NCBI RefSeq assembly: GCF_003865345.1
Contig: NZ_RMVE01000006.1
Coordinates: 62,001-126,000 of the forward strand
DNA from: Nonlabens xiamenensis
GTDB lineage: Bacteria; Bacteroidota; Bacteroidia; Flavobacteriales; Flavobacteriaceae
Length of the DNA stretch: 64,000 nt
Reading direction: 5' to 3'
Positions 26,301 to 33,273 of this stretch are shown in pieces. The notes beneath the pieces are model-generated. The model saw only the letters and a list, made by a program, of their open reading frames with translations, made no database searches and was not told where the DNA came from. Both the position numbers and the translations under genes were made by a program. The first letter of the stretch is position 1; each line of letters opens with the position of its first letter.

Positions 26301-27101
26301 TGGACTACAAGATTAGCACTTGCAAAAGCAGGACATAGTTATGCTGAGAAGAGGACTAAAAAAGGTGACTTAGATACACCAAGAGGCACAGCATATAGTG
26401 GTAGAAACTATGCTGCTTCCTTTGGTGGCACTGACATGGGTACTGTGATAAGGAAGAGGTCTCAAATTAAAATGGGAGATGTTATATTATGGAAAGCTGA
26501 TAGAGATTTAGGTGGTAGCACTAATAAAGGTGCTATCACACACGTTGGTATTGCTGCTGATGATGGATTGAAGAATCAGTATGATCACAATCCTAGAAGA
26601 GGTTGGCACTATCGTCCACACTGGGGTAGAAGTGGTGGCACTTCTTGGTTTGCAGGTATTCGTTTAGGTGGAGAGCTCGGCGAATCATTCACAGGAGACA
26701 CAGGATCAGCTGTTTCTGATACAGGTGAAGATAGGTCAGGTGGTGGTGGCACAGAGACTGCATCACAGGCAAATGAGCCTGTAACCACGGCAACTATCAA
26801 AGACTTGATGACTAAGATCGCTAATATCTTCCGAAAAGTAAAACGTAAGAAAGAGCCTAAACCACAGCAGACAGTTACTGATGCAATAGACAATTATCAA
26901 CGAGTAGAAAACAATAACGAAAAAGATCAAGAAGCTATGAGGGAAGGTGCACAAATAGAAGAGGAGTTAAAACAAGGTGACATGACTCCAACTGTTGTGC
27001 CATTAGCTACTCCTGTCCCAATAAATAGTGGAGGTAGTGGTGGTGGAGGATCACCACAGCAAATTATTATGCCTTTAACGCCAGGTATTCTTAGACGCTA
27101 A
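23379..27101 (+). CDS. Tape-measure-like tail protein with lysozyme and CHAP domains
   Basis: 1240 residues. Order: N-terminal charged coiled coil (to ~130), hydrophobic and Gly/Ala-rich segments (~135-520) typical of tape measures, a linker, a T4-type lysozyme domain (~750-910) with the catalytic pattern E765, D774, T783 (YEGLRTEAY, YADP, PTIGIG), then a CHAP/NlpC-like domain (~965-1090) with C973 in DMCAW and His in ITHVGI. It should set tail length and carry two wall-cutting activities to the host peptidoglycan. It overlaps the gp51 stop by one base. It is paralogous to the next gene in its first half. Confidence 0.85.
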   Translation: MSAIRSFVTVKPFKSTTAVGTNMNGLRKSVNRLGMTTEGIGKSIEQMSIITQFQKDYLMDEVKEENKYNAEQDKKKKLIASRLKVQKKREKQRVKRDMSEDIAEKVNEGKEITKQEENKKRELGPFMKIMNSIGGFFSSIFGAFVLFGGLSWMQQNGEAIKTVFKIVASLVKFAYKITRMGVGFIGDGLTRMFGDYSDLNEGKINRTFRFFKGALQLLTGLAVLRSAQYIIMPWKLFSDVGRLTNIFGEAKQVEQGTQQAQARVKDGYYDKKTNRFYTKQEYETMRKAARKQPGGIKAFNDRVRPTSKISGAKMGASRRMGNAFKGIKGRIPGGGATMLAGATSAVGGLARAFGGDRPGEAAGTAVGAGVGKAVGGIAGAAAGAAFLPFLGPFGPMIGAAIGDFLGDFIGSKIGPIIQPIFEPIARTFNMMKEVFLAPLMPLIEPMKELIGTFFRALGNIVGTIMKAITPIMKFVGLVLGGAIKTIFKVLSFTFNLIKNIVAFTLNPIGFAWDVIRRKDPGRDIELDQVANAKGADKKPDLEQFDKGGKFTKPETISGDVDKKKVIKPKIIRQRPNIEQPAQMAAGGVIQAAGGMDFMPPNIALMLKATDMVGISLQNAIVGGINMFGVFSPPVKRVLGPEMQQVSQAFGRGVGSSGAAASGVRALPTPQVDTMREERQKPRSSLGTTFSMIAKGRYSMIGILKDGIKKLEERKNRVGGGGSQETDASTEMRGGSGTTGGGDTTSVQNIPGGFDEKFAALLGSYEGLRTEAYADPAHGWKIPTIGIGATYYPAGFRLEGKVKKGDTITEEEAYWIKSKHIIEHRKRLVDEVGGVYNNAPNRVKAALESVVFNYGSLSGAGIKGTVQEALKSGDYGPVIAAYRNKLSRHNGGINDWRRNDEAGVMESGKSKRAGIQFAAAGGETKVDPKDPEYKEKFSGDGRNKIFPELAMGGKAIIEGAKKIIGSKKNVSDMCAWTTRLALAKAGHSYAEKRTKKGDLDTPRGTAYSGRNYAASFGGTDMGTVIRKRSQIKMGDVILWKADRDLGGSTNKGAITHVGIAADDGLKNQYDHNPRRGWHYRPHWGRSGGTSWFAGIRLGGELGESFTGDTGSAVSDTGEDRSGGGGTETASQANEPVTTATIKDLMTKIANIFRKVKRKKEPKPQQTVTDAIDNYQRVENNNEKDQEAMREGAQIEEELKQGDMTPTVVPLATPVPINSGGSGGGGSPQQIIMPLTPGILRR

Positions 27102-30100
27102 TGGACAAACCCAAGACAGTTATTAAGAAACCTGCCCTTTATAAGATGGTATCTTTTAAGGGCGTGGATGATAATGCTAGTAAAGAAACAAAAGAGATCC
27201 AAACTGGGTTGAAAGCTAATCTTTCTGCACAGAATAGTCTTGGTGGCACACTAAACTCCATTGCACTGGCACTAGAGAAACAAACTACTACCATGAGAGA
27301 TATGGTGCAATACCAAATCTCACAAAAAGGTATACAGGACAGATATAAGAAGAAAAAAGAAGCTGACGAAGCAAGAGCAGCAGCACGTCAGAAGATAGAA
27401 GATAAGAAAGAAAAACAAAGAGAGAAGAGAGACGACGCAGCACAGGTAGAGACCACATCTAGTAAAGTTATTGGTGGTCTTGTTGAAGCAACTGCTAAGA
27501 CGTTTGGTGGTTTCTTTGCATTACTCGGCAGCCTTGCATCATGGATAATGGGAGGCATTGTCAAGTTTGCAATCTTTGATTGGATGGCAAAGAATCCAGA
27601 TAAGGTGCAGCGTCTTGCGAAAGGTCTGTTCTCAATAGGTAAATGGGCATTTGAAATCACCAGTAAACTAATTGGTTTTGCAGGTGGTGGTCTTTTGAAG
27701 TTTCTAGAGAATCCACTATCACTACAAGGATTCTTTGGGGCATTGCAATTTGCATTAGGAGTAGCACCTATATTTGCAACATTTGCGATTCTTAAGAATC
27801 CTATGCTTGCAATCAAAGGTATCAAGGCAGTGGTTGGCATGCTGTTTGGCATGGTCACCAACTTGATGAAGGCAACTAAACTGGGAGGAAAGCTCAGGAA
27901 AGTAGGTCAGGGTGTAATTGGAAGCACGTTAGGTCGTACTGCATTGATAGGTGGTGGTGCATATGCAGCAGCACGTTTGAGTGGTGCAGATCAAGCTGAA
28001 GCAATAGGCACAGGTGTTGGTGCAGGTGCAGGATCGGCAATCGGTAGCACACTTGGAGCAGCAACTGGTATACCTGGTGCAGGCATGTTGGCAGGTGCAG
28101 CAGGTGCATTTGTTGGTGGTGCTGTAGGTGGTGGTATTGGTAAGGCAATGGAGCCTATCATTGAGCCATTCCAGAAATTCTTTGCAGCGATTGGTGGTGT
28201 ATTCTCAGCAATCTTTACACCTATACAAGAGGCAGCAGGATCATTCTTCAAGGCACTTGGTGGTGCATTTAATGCGGTCTTAGACTTTATTGAGCCTTCT
28301 CTACCACTCATAAAGAAAGTCGGTGCATTCTTTGGCACAGTAGCATTCGCACCTTTGATCGGATTGATGAAGGCATTGACCTTCGTGTTAGGTTTCTTTG
28401 CAGGTGGAAAAGACAAAGATAAGAAGCAAAAACCAGAAAAACCAAAGAAAAAACCTGTTAAGACTACTGTGAAGAAGACCGTATCAGGTCGATTCAATAT
28501 GGATACTGGTCAGGCATATATTAACGATAAAGAAGTTTCAACAGATGAATATGTTGCTTACTTCAACATGAGTCGAGCTGAAAAGCTTGCTAAGTATGGT
28601 GTTGAGGTAAAGGCAGCAGGTGGTGCTGTAGTAGTCCCAAATATGGATGAAGGTGGGGAAGCACCTAAGAGTAGCATGTTAGACGACATGTTTGGCATGG
28701 CAAATGTCATCCGAAATATCATGGGTAAGAAGGTGACGGCACTCGCTAAACTATTCACTATGCCAATCAAGGCGGTTGGTATTGCTATTGTGTCTGTCAT
28801 TGCGAAGATAGGACAACTATTTGCTAAATTCTTGCCAGGTCCTCTGAAGTCCATGCTTGGTAACTTCTTGAGACCTCTTGCAGATGTATTTGGTATACCT
28901 ATGGGTATTTTGGGCACGTCTGGTGGAGAGGATGCAGATGCAGATAATGCAGAGCAAGAGAAAGAAGGTAATGAAGTCCGAGATCTAAACAAAGCAATAG
29001 GTAAAGGAAAAGAATCTGTCCTAGGATTGATGGGTAAGTTGGTCAAGACATTGACCGATGAAGATAGTCCTTTGAATAAGGGTGGTAAGAAGCGTAATCT
29101 GTTTAACCCAATGACATGGTTTGCAGGTGGTGGTGAGTATTCACGTCTACCTCAGATGGCAGCAGGTGGATGGATCAATGGTCCTATGTCTGGTTACCCT
29201 GTATCACTAGATGGTGGTAAATCTACATCATTCATTGGTCACGGTTTGGAGTGGGTTGGATATCCTAAGAAAGCAAGTGGTGGATCAGCATTCATAGTCC
29301 CATTCAATACACCTAAAACAAAAGGTAATCCTAGTCTAACCTCTAGGAGAATGAGAGAGGCATCAGCAAAAGGTTATGCACTACCTACATTCAGTAAAGG
29401 TGGTGAGCATAAGAATATCACCAATTATAAGACACTAATAAAGGCAGGTGGTAAGGTAGAAGATACTGGTAATGTTGGTGGATTCCGTCAAGTTAAGATC
29501 ATGTATCCTCCTCATAAAGTTAAGTCAGGATTCTTAGGACTAGGCACAAGAGAGAAGAGAAGAGTGTTTAACTTCGGTAGCTCAGAAGGTTTGAATATGA
29601 CTACCGAAGAGTTTGTTAACTTAAAGATGGCAGATTCATGGAGTAAGGTTACACCTACTACAACTGTCAGTGGTGACGTTATCAAACCTGATAAGAGAAT
29701 GAGAGGATCAGGTGCTAAAGATAGAGGTAGAGAAGGTGGAAACTTCAGTGGACAACAGCAGAAGAATATAAGAGGTGAGTATGCATTTAAGAATAGGGTC
29801 AAACCAGAAAATAAAATGGATCCTGCAGCAAGGACTGAGATGAGAGATCCTGCAGTAATGGCAGTTAAATTTACCCTAGATAAGGCAGGAAAAGTCTTTA
29901 ATAAGGTTGTTGATACTGGTAAAAAATTACTTGGATTCAAAACAGAGGAAAATTCTGACAGGAGAAGAGCAAAAGAAGAAGCAAACCAAGCAATCGGTGC
30001 TGCAGTAGAAGCACAGAATGAAGCAGTAGCAAAGATGTCTCAGGGAGGGGAAGGTCAAGCATCACAACCTGAGAATACACCTGTTGTTACACCTAACTTT

Positions 30101-30196
30101 GAGCAATGGAATGAGGCAGATCCATACCTATTATCTAAATTTACTAGATTTAGAGAGGTGAAAGCAGACCTTGATTACACACCTAGACTTAAGTAA
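27101..30196 (+). CDS. Second tape-measure-like tail protein
   Basis: The 1031-residue protein has the same plan as the preceding one: charged coiled coil to ~125, hydrophobic helices, a Gly/Ala-rich membrane-like stretch (~280-350), then PIIEPF and LGFFAGG segments that align with the first copy. It has Gly-rich GGE/AAGG motifs but no lysozyme or CHAP domain. In T4 a single gp29 serves as tape measure. Two paralogues suggest a shared or divided role. Confidence 0.75.
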   Translation: MDKPKTVIKKPALYKMVSFKGVDDNASKETKEIQTGLKANLSAQNSLGGTLNSIALALEKQTTTMRDMVQYQISQKGIQDRYKKKKEADEARAAARQKIEDKKEKQREKRDDAAQVETTSSKVIGGLVEATAKTFGGFFALLGSLASWIMGGIVKFAIFDWMAKNPDKVQRLAKGLFSIGKWAFEITSKLIGFAGGGLLKFLENPLSLQGFFGALQFALGVAPIFATFAILKNPMLAIKGIKAVVGMLFGMVTNLMKATKLGGKLRKVGQGVIGSTLGRTALIGGGAYAAARLSGADQAEAIGTGVGAGAGSAIGSTLGAATGIPGAGMLAGAAGAFVGGAVGGGIGKAMEPIIEPFQKFFAAIGGVFSAIFTPIQEAAGSFFKALGGAFNAVLDFIEPSLPLIKKVGAFFGTVAFAPLIGLMKALTFVLGFFAGGKDKDKKQKPEKPKKKPVKTTVKKTVSGRFNMDTGQAYINDKEVSTDEYVAYFNMSRAEKLAKYGVEVKAAGGAVVVPNMDEGGEAPKSSMLDDMFGMANVIRNIMGKKVTALAKLFTMPIKAVGIAIVSVIAKIGQLFAKFLPGPLKSMLGNFLRPLADVFGIPMGILGTSGGEDADADNAEQEKEGNEVRDLNKAIGKGKESVLGLMGKLVKTLTDEDSPLNKGGKKRNLFNPMTWFAGGGEYSRLPQMAAGGWINGPMSGYPVSLDGGKSTSFIGHGLEWVGYPKKASGGSAFIVPFNTPKTKGNPSLTSRRMREASAKGYALPTFSKGGEHKNITNYKTLIKAGGKVEDTGNVGGFRQVKIMYPPHKVKSGFLGLGTREKRRVFNFGSSEGLNMTTEEFVNLKMADSWSKVTPTTTVSGDVIKPDKRMRGSGAKDRGREGGNFSGQQQKNIRGEYAFKNRVKPENKMDPAARTEMRDPAVMAVKFTLDKAGKVFNKVVDTGKKLLGFKTEENSDRRRAKEEANQAIGAAVEAQNEAVAKMSQGGEGQASQPENTPVVTPNFEQWNEADPYLLSKFTRFREVKADLDYTPRLK

Positions 30197-31602
30197 TGGC
30201 AAATAGAAGAGCAAAAGTTGTAGAGCTGAATGAAGCATCCATTGCCTTTGGTGAAACAGGTAAGATGGTGTGGAATGAAGCGTTGTCACCTAAGACAAGA
30301 CTAAAGGGTGATGATGTATATGATATTGGAGATCTTGTTGCGTCTGTAGAATACTATGAGTCTATTGATAGTCCATTCTTAAGGTGTGATATATCAATCG
30401 TTGATGCTATTGACTTATATAAAAACATTCGTGGTAAAGAGATTGTAAAGCTTAAGATTACTTCAGAGAGCTCAAAGGATGATCCTCTAGAGGTTATCTT
30501 CAGAGTATTCAAGATGGGTAGTTTCATTAAGAATGAAAGAGCAGCGATGTATATCTTGCATTGTGTGTCACATGAAACATTCTTAAACGAAGCAAACAGA
30601 GTATTTGGTGCATTCGGACCTTGTGAGAAGCATAAGGACAAGGAGAATATACCTCAGTATATTACGAAACAATTCCTAAAGGGTGGACAGAAGGTAAAGA
30701 AAGAAAATTTTGAGACACCTAGTAAAGTATGTTTCAGTTGTCCTAACTGGCGACCATATGATGTCATTACATATCTTAGTGACAAGGTATTGAGGCAGGC
30801 AGGATCAGGTCAAAGATCTAAAATGCAATCAGGTTTCTTATTCTATGAGAATAAACATGGATTCCATTTCAAATCTATTGACAAACTATGTGAAGGGTCA
30901 CCTAACAAAGAAATCAATACATACACCTACATGCAGTCAGGTGTAGAGGTAGAAGATGAGAAAGAATATTTTAAGATCCAGAGTATATCATTCCCAGATA
31001 AAGTTAATCACTTAGAGAAACTAAGATCAGGATTATATAAGACATCAGTGATTGGAGTATCAGTCCCTGCTCTCAGTGTATCTGCACTACCTACAGGATC
31101 AGGGAGTGGTGAAAATAAAACAGAAGTAAGTCGTAGAAACTTTGAAGTCACATACGAGCAGGTATTTAAGAAAGCATCAACTATTGATACTGGTAGACCA
31201 TTTCAACAGACAGGATTTGATTCTGATCAACAACCTGCTACTAGATTTAAGTTAAGAGTTATGCCAACTTGGATACATCAACCTGCAGGTGGTGGTGATC
31301 CAGAAGGGGGAACCAAGACATACCTTGACACGCTATCAGTTTCATCGTATGCTACTGCTAGGTATGCATTACTAAATGCTATTCAACTAACCATTGTCGT
31401 GCCAGGCAATACCGCCTTAACTATCGGAGAGATTATTAAAGTTAGCATCCCATCATCAAAAACTGATAATAAAAAGGATGTCAAACAAGATCGGATATAT
31501 AGTGGCAAGTATCTGATTGCAAGTCTTAAACACGTCTACCGAAAAGAGGGTATAACCACTACTTTATATCTAACCAAAGATAGCATCCGAGAGGATAAAT
31601 AG
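30196..31602 (+). CDS. gp27: Baseplate hub protein gp27-like
   Basis: The 468-residue protein has the hub beta-barrel layout (SPFLRCDISIVDAIDLYKNI and a C-terminal GEIIKVSIPSS...YSGKYLIASLKHVY). In T4, a gp27 trimer joins the gp5 spike to the tail tube. gp5 follows after a cluster of small genes. Confidence 0.82.
   Translation: MANRRAKVVELNEASIAFGETGKMVWNEALSPKTRLKGDDVYDIGDLVASVEYYESIDSPFLRCDISIVDAIDLYKNIRGKEIVKLKITSESSKDDPLEVIFRVFKMGSFIKNERAAMYILHCVSHETFLNEANRVFGAFGPCEKHKDKENIPQYITKQFLKGGQKVKKENFETPSKVCFSCPNWRPYDVITYLSDKVLRQAGSGQRSKMQSGFLFYENKHGFHFKSIDKLCEGSPNKEINTYTYMQSGVEVEDEKEYFKIQSISFPDKVNHLEKLRSGLYKTSVIGVSVPALSVSALPTGSGSGENKTEVSRRNFEVTYEQVFKKASTIDTGRPFQQTGFDSDQQPATRFKLRVMPTWIHQPAGGGDPEGGTKTYLDTLSVSSYATARYALLNAIQLTIVVPGNTALTIGEIIKVSIPSSKTDNKKDVKQDRIYSGKYLIASLKHVYRKEGITTTLYLTKDSIREDK
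31594..31601 (+). promoter_or_regulatory. Late-type promoter box GATAAATA
   Basis: 22 nt before the CP12 start. Confidence 0.45.
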
Positions 31603-31623
31603 TAGTAATCACACAGGTATCAC

Positions 31624-31851
31624 ATGAAAAGTATTGAATCACACATCGAGAAGGATAAAGAAATCCTTAGCGATCCTACCACAAATCCACAAATGCGTCG
31701 GCATATTGAAGTCGAATTGCACGAGTTGGAAGACTATGTATCTCATCACAAAGAAGAGATCAAGGCAGGGGATCACCACGATCCAAACGCATTAGAGTTA
31801 TTCTGTGACCAACATCCAGAAGAGCCAGAGTGTCTAATTTATGAAGATTAA
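31624..31851 (+). CDS. cp12: CP12-like Calvin-cycle regulator
   Basis: The 75-residue protein ends LELFCDQHPEEPECLIYED, the C-terminal CP12 signature (Cys pair eight residues apart, then an acidic end), and has the N-terminus MKSIESHIEKDKEIL seen in cyanophage CP12. CP12 binds and inactivates GAPDH and phosphoribulokinase. Phage copies are thought to turn off carbon fixation so that NADPH and carbon go to nucleotide synthesis. Only the C-terminal Cys pair is present. It has a late-type box upstream. Confidence 0.85.
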   Translation: MKSIESHIEKDKEILSDPTTNPQMRRHIEVELHELEDYVSHHKEEIKAGDHHDPNALELFCDQHPEEPECLIYED

Positions 31852-31935
31852 ATGAATAATATAGGACTTGAAATCATCTTTTGGACGTCCCTTTCTGTAT
31901 ACTTGCTTGCAAAGGCAGGTGTATTTAAAAAGTAA
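31852..31935 (+). CDS. 27-aa membrane peptide
   Basis: MNNIGLEIIFWTSLSVYLLAKAGVFKK-type frame: one hydrophobic helix with a basic end. It starts directly after CP12 and overlaps the next ATG by one base. Function unknown. Confidence 0.5.
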   Translation: MNNIGLEIIFWTSLSVYLLAKAGVFKK

Positions 31936-32075
31936 TGGCACGTCGTAAAAGGACAAACAAACTTAAAAATCCTCCTTCACTGAAAAGTATCAAGTGGAAG
32001 GAAGATCTGCTTGAAAAAGGACCTAAATCTTTTATGCAAGCAATTCTCTATGAACAATTAAAGAAACAACCTTAA
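31935..32075 (+). CDS. 46-aa basic protein
   Basis: Starts MARRKRTNKLKNPPSLK. Strongly basic N-terminus. Coupled by a TAATG overlap. Function unknown. Confidence 0.5.
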   Translation: MARRKRTNKLKNPPSLKSIKWKEDLLEKGPKSFMQAILYEQLKKQP

Positions 32076-32078
32076 AGT

Positions 32079-32378
32079 ATGTTATCAACCCAGTATCGTC
32101 TTCGACTTGAAGGAATATGCAAGTCAATCGCAGCAGGACAAGAAGTAGGTTTAGAAGATATGATATGGGCAGAAAAATTATCTAAAAGAAACACTAGTGC
32201 TAGAGGCATGTTGCAGACTGCAAGGAGGTTGGCAACGAATCCAGACGATTCTTTTCTGAATAACTTGAATATTGGAGACCCCGATTCAAGTAAACACAAA
32301 AGGGGTTTCATTAATCCAGACGATATTGCTGATTGGTTTCATCAAGATAGACCTGATGATTGGAGGCAAAGAGACTAA
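32079..32378 (+). CDS. Conserved-type cyanophage protein, 99 aa
   Basis: Helical N-terminal half, then a conserved-looking acidic end (NPDDIADWFHQDRPDDW). Found commonly in this position in cyanophages as far as I recall. Function unknown. Confidence 0.6.
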   Translation: MLSTQYRLRLEGICKSIAAGQEVGLEDMIWAEKLSKRNTSARGMLQTARRLATNPDDSFLNNLNIGDPDSSKHKRGFINPDDIADWFHQDRPDDWRQRD

Positions 32379-32452
32379 TGGAATATCTAATATTTTTTGG
32401 AGCATTTACTTTTTGGGGAGTATGTGTAGCGAGGTATATTGATGCTAGGTAA
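32378..32452 (+). CDS. 24-aa membrane peptide
   Basis: MEYLIFFGAFTFWGVCVARY start and one hydrophobic helix. TAATG overlap upstream and an 11-nt overlap with the next gene. Support comes mainly from the tight coupling. Confidence 0.45.
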   Translation: MEYLIFFGAFTFWGVCVARYIDAR

Positions 32453-32573
32453 CATACTTTTTTGGGGTGCTTTTCCGTTTGTGATGGCAACTCTATACTT
32501 TGGGTCTAGAGGTGGATATTACGACACGGATAATTACAAGGGTGACGGTTGTGCCCATGATGTAAAACGTTAA
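32442..32573 (+). CDS. 43-aa membrane-anchored peptide
   Basis: Starts MLGNILFWGAFPFVMATLYF, one hydrophobic helix, then a polar tail. Function unknown. Confidence 0.45.
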   Translation: MLGNILFWGAFPFVMATLYFGSRGGYYDTDNYKGDGCAHDVKR

Positions 32574-32581
32574 GTATTTGT

Positions 32582-32589
32582 TATAAATA
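32582..32589 (+). promoter_or_regulatory. T4-type late promoter box TATAAATA
   Basis: Perfect late consensus 29 nt before the start of the next small gene; it probably serves that gene and cpeT. Confidence 0.7.
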
Positions 32590-32618
32590 GAGTTAGCAAA
32601 CTCTGACAAATATGACAC

Positions 32619-32759
32619 ATGCGACTAAAAGAAATAAAAAAGGCAGCAAAAAAAATTATTAAAGACCCAGATCATTGGTCTAAAGCAGAAATATTATACG
32701 CTAGATTAATGAAAGAGCAAGCACAAAAGGGGCTTGACAAGAAACACAATAACAAATAG
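32619..32759 (+). CDS. 46-aa basic protein
   Basis: Starts MRLKEIKKAAKKIIKD and is Lys-rich and helical. It is the first gene after a perfect late box. Function unknown. Confidence 0.5.
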   Translation: MRLKEIKKAAKKIIKDPDHWSKAEILYARLMKEQAQKGLDKKHNNK

Positions 32760-32783
32760 AATTAGCTTGTAGCGTTTCAGACG

Positions 32784-33251
32784 ATGAGTAGCTTTGAAGA
32801 GGCTCTGTGTGGACATTACTCAAATAAATCTCAAGCATATTCAGATCCACAGAAGTGGCCACTCATACATATTGAGTGGACTGAGATAAAAGAGGGCAAG
32901 ATACTAGAATGTAGATCTTGGTATGAGTATGAGGGACGTGATAAACCCTATAAACATTTTAGAGCAAAGTATAAACGTATCCATGATGATATCATTGAGT
33001 GTGATACGTTAGACCTTAAAAGAAACAAGAAAGGATGCGGTTTTGTTTTCGTCAGAATGGACGATGGGACATGGTGGGGAGAAACCAACGGTCCTTGTAT
33101 TGTCAATGATATTAACATCACTGCACTCGCAAGATTTAATGGCACCGACTACTGGTCATTCGATAATGGTCGTAGACTAAGGTCAGGTGCATTTGTGTGG
33201 GGAAAAGAAGAGAAGGATGGAGAATTCCACTTCTTAAAGCTTCCTAAATAA
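32784..33251 (+). CDS. cpeT: CpeT/CpcT-type phycobiliprotein lyase-like protein
   Basis: The 155-residue protein has the CpeT opening (FEEALCGHYSNKSQAYSDP) and barrel strands ending in the W-rich FVRMDDGTWWGETNG segment. CpeT-type proteins attach or bind bilin on phycobiliproteins. Phage versions are thought to affect light-harvesting pigments during infection. It sits between gp27 and gp5, within a group of host-derived and tiny genes. Confidence 0.82.
   Translation: MSSFEEALCGHYSNKSQAYSDPQKWPLIHIEWTEIKEGKILECRSWYEYEGRDKPYKHFRAKYKRIHDDIIECDTLDLKRNKKGCGFVFVRMDDGTWWGETNGPCIVNDINITALARFNGTDYWSFDNGRRLRSGAFVWGKEEKDGEFHFLKLPK
33244..33250 (+). promoter_or_regulatory. Late-type promoter box CTAAATA
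   Basis: 23 nt before the gp5 start, overlapping the cpeT stop. Confidence 0.5.
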
Positions 33252-33273
33252 ATTATATCCATACCCTATTATA

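Noticed and set aside
26609-28497. Long open frames on the - strand opposite the tape-measure genes
   Set aside because: They mirror the Gly/Ala/Lys-rich codons of the + strand genes, have Pro/Ser-rich nonsense composition, and lack starts with binding sites.
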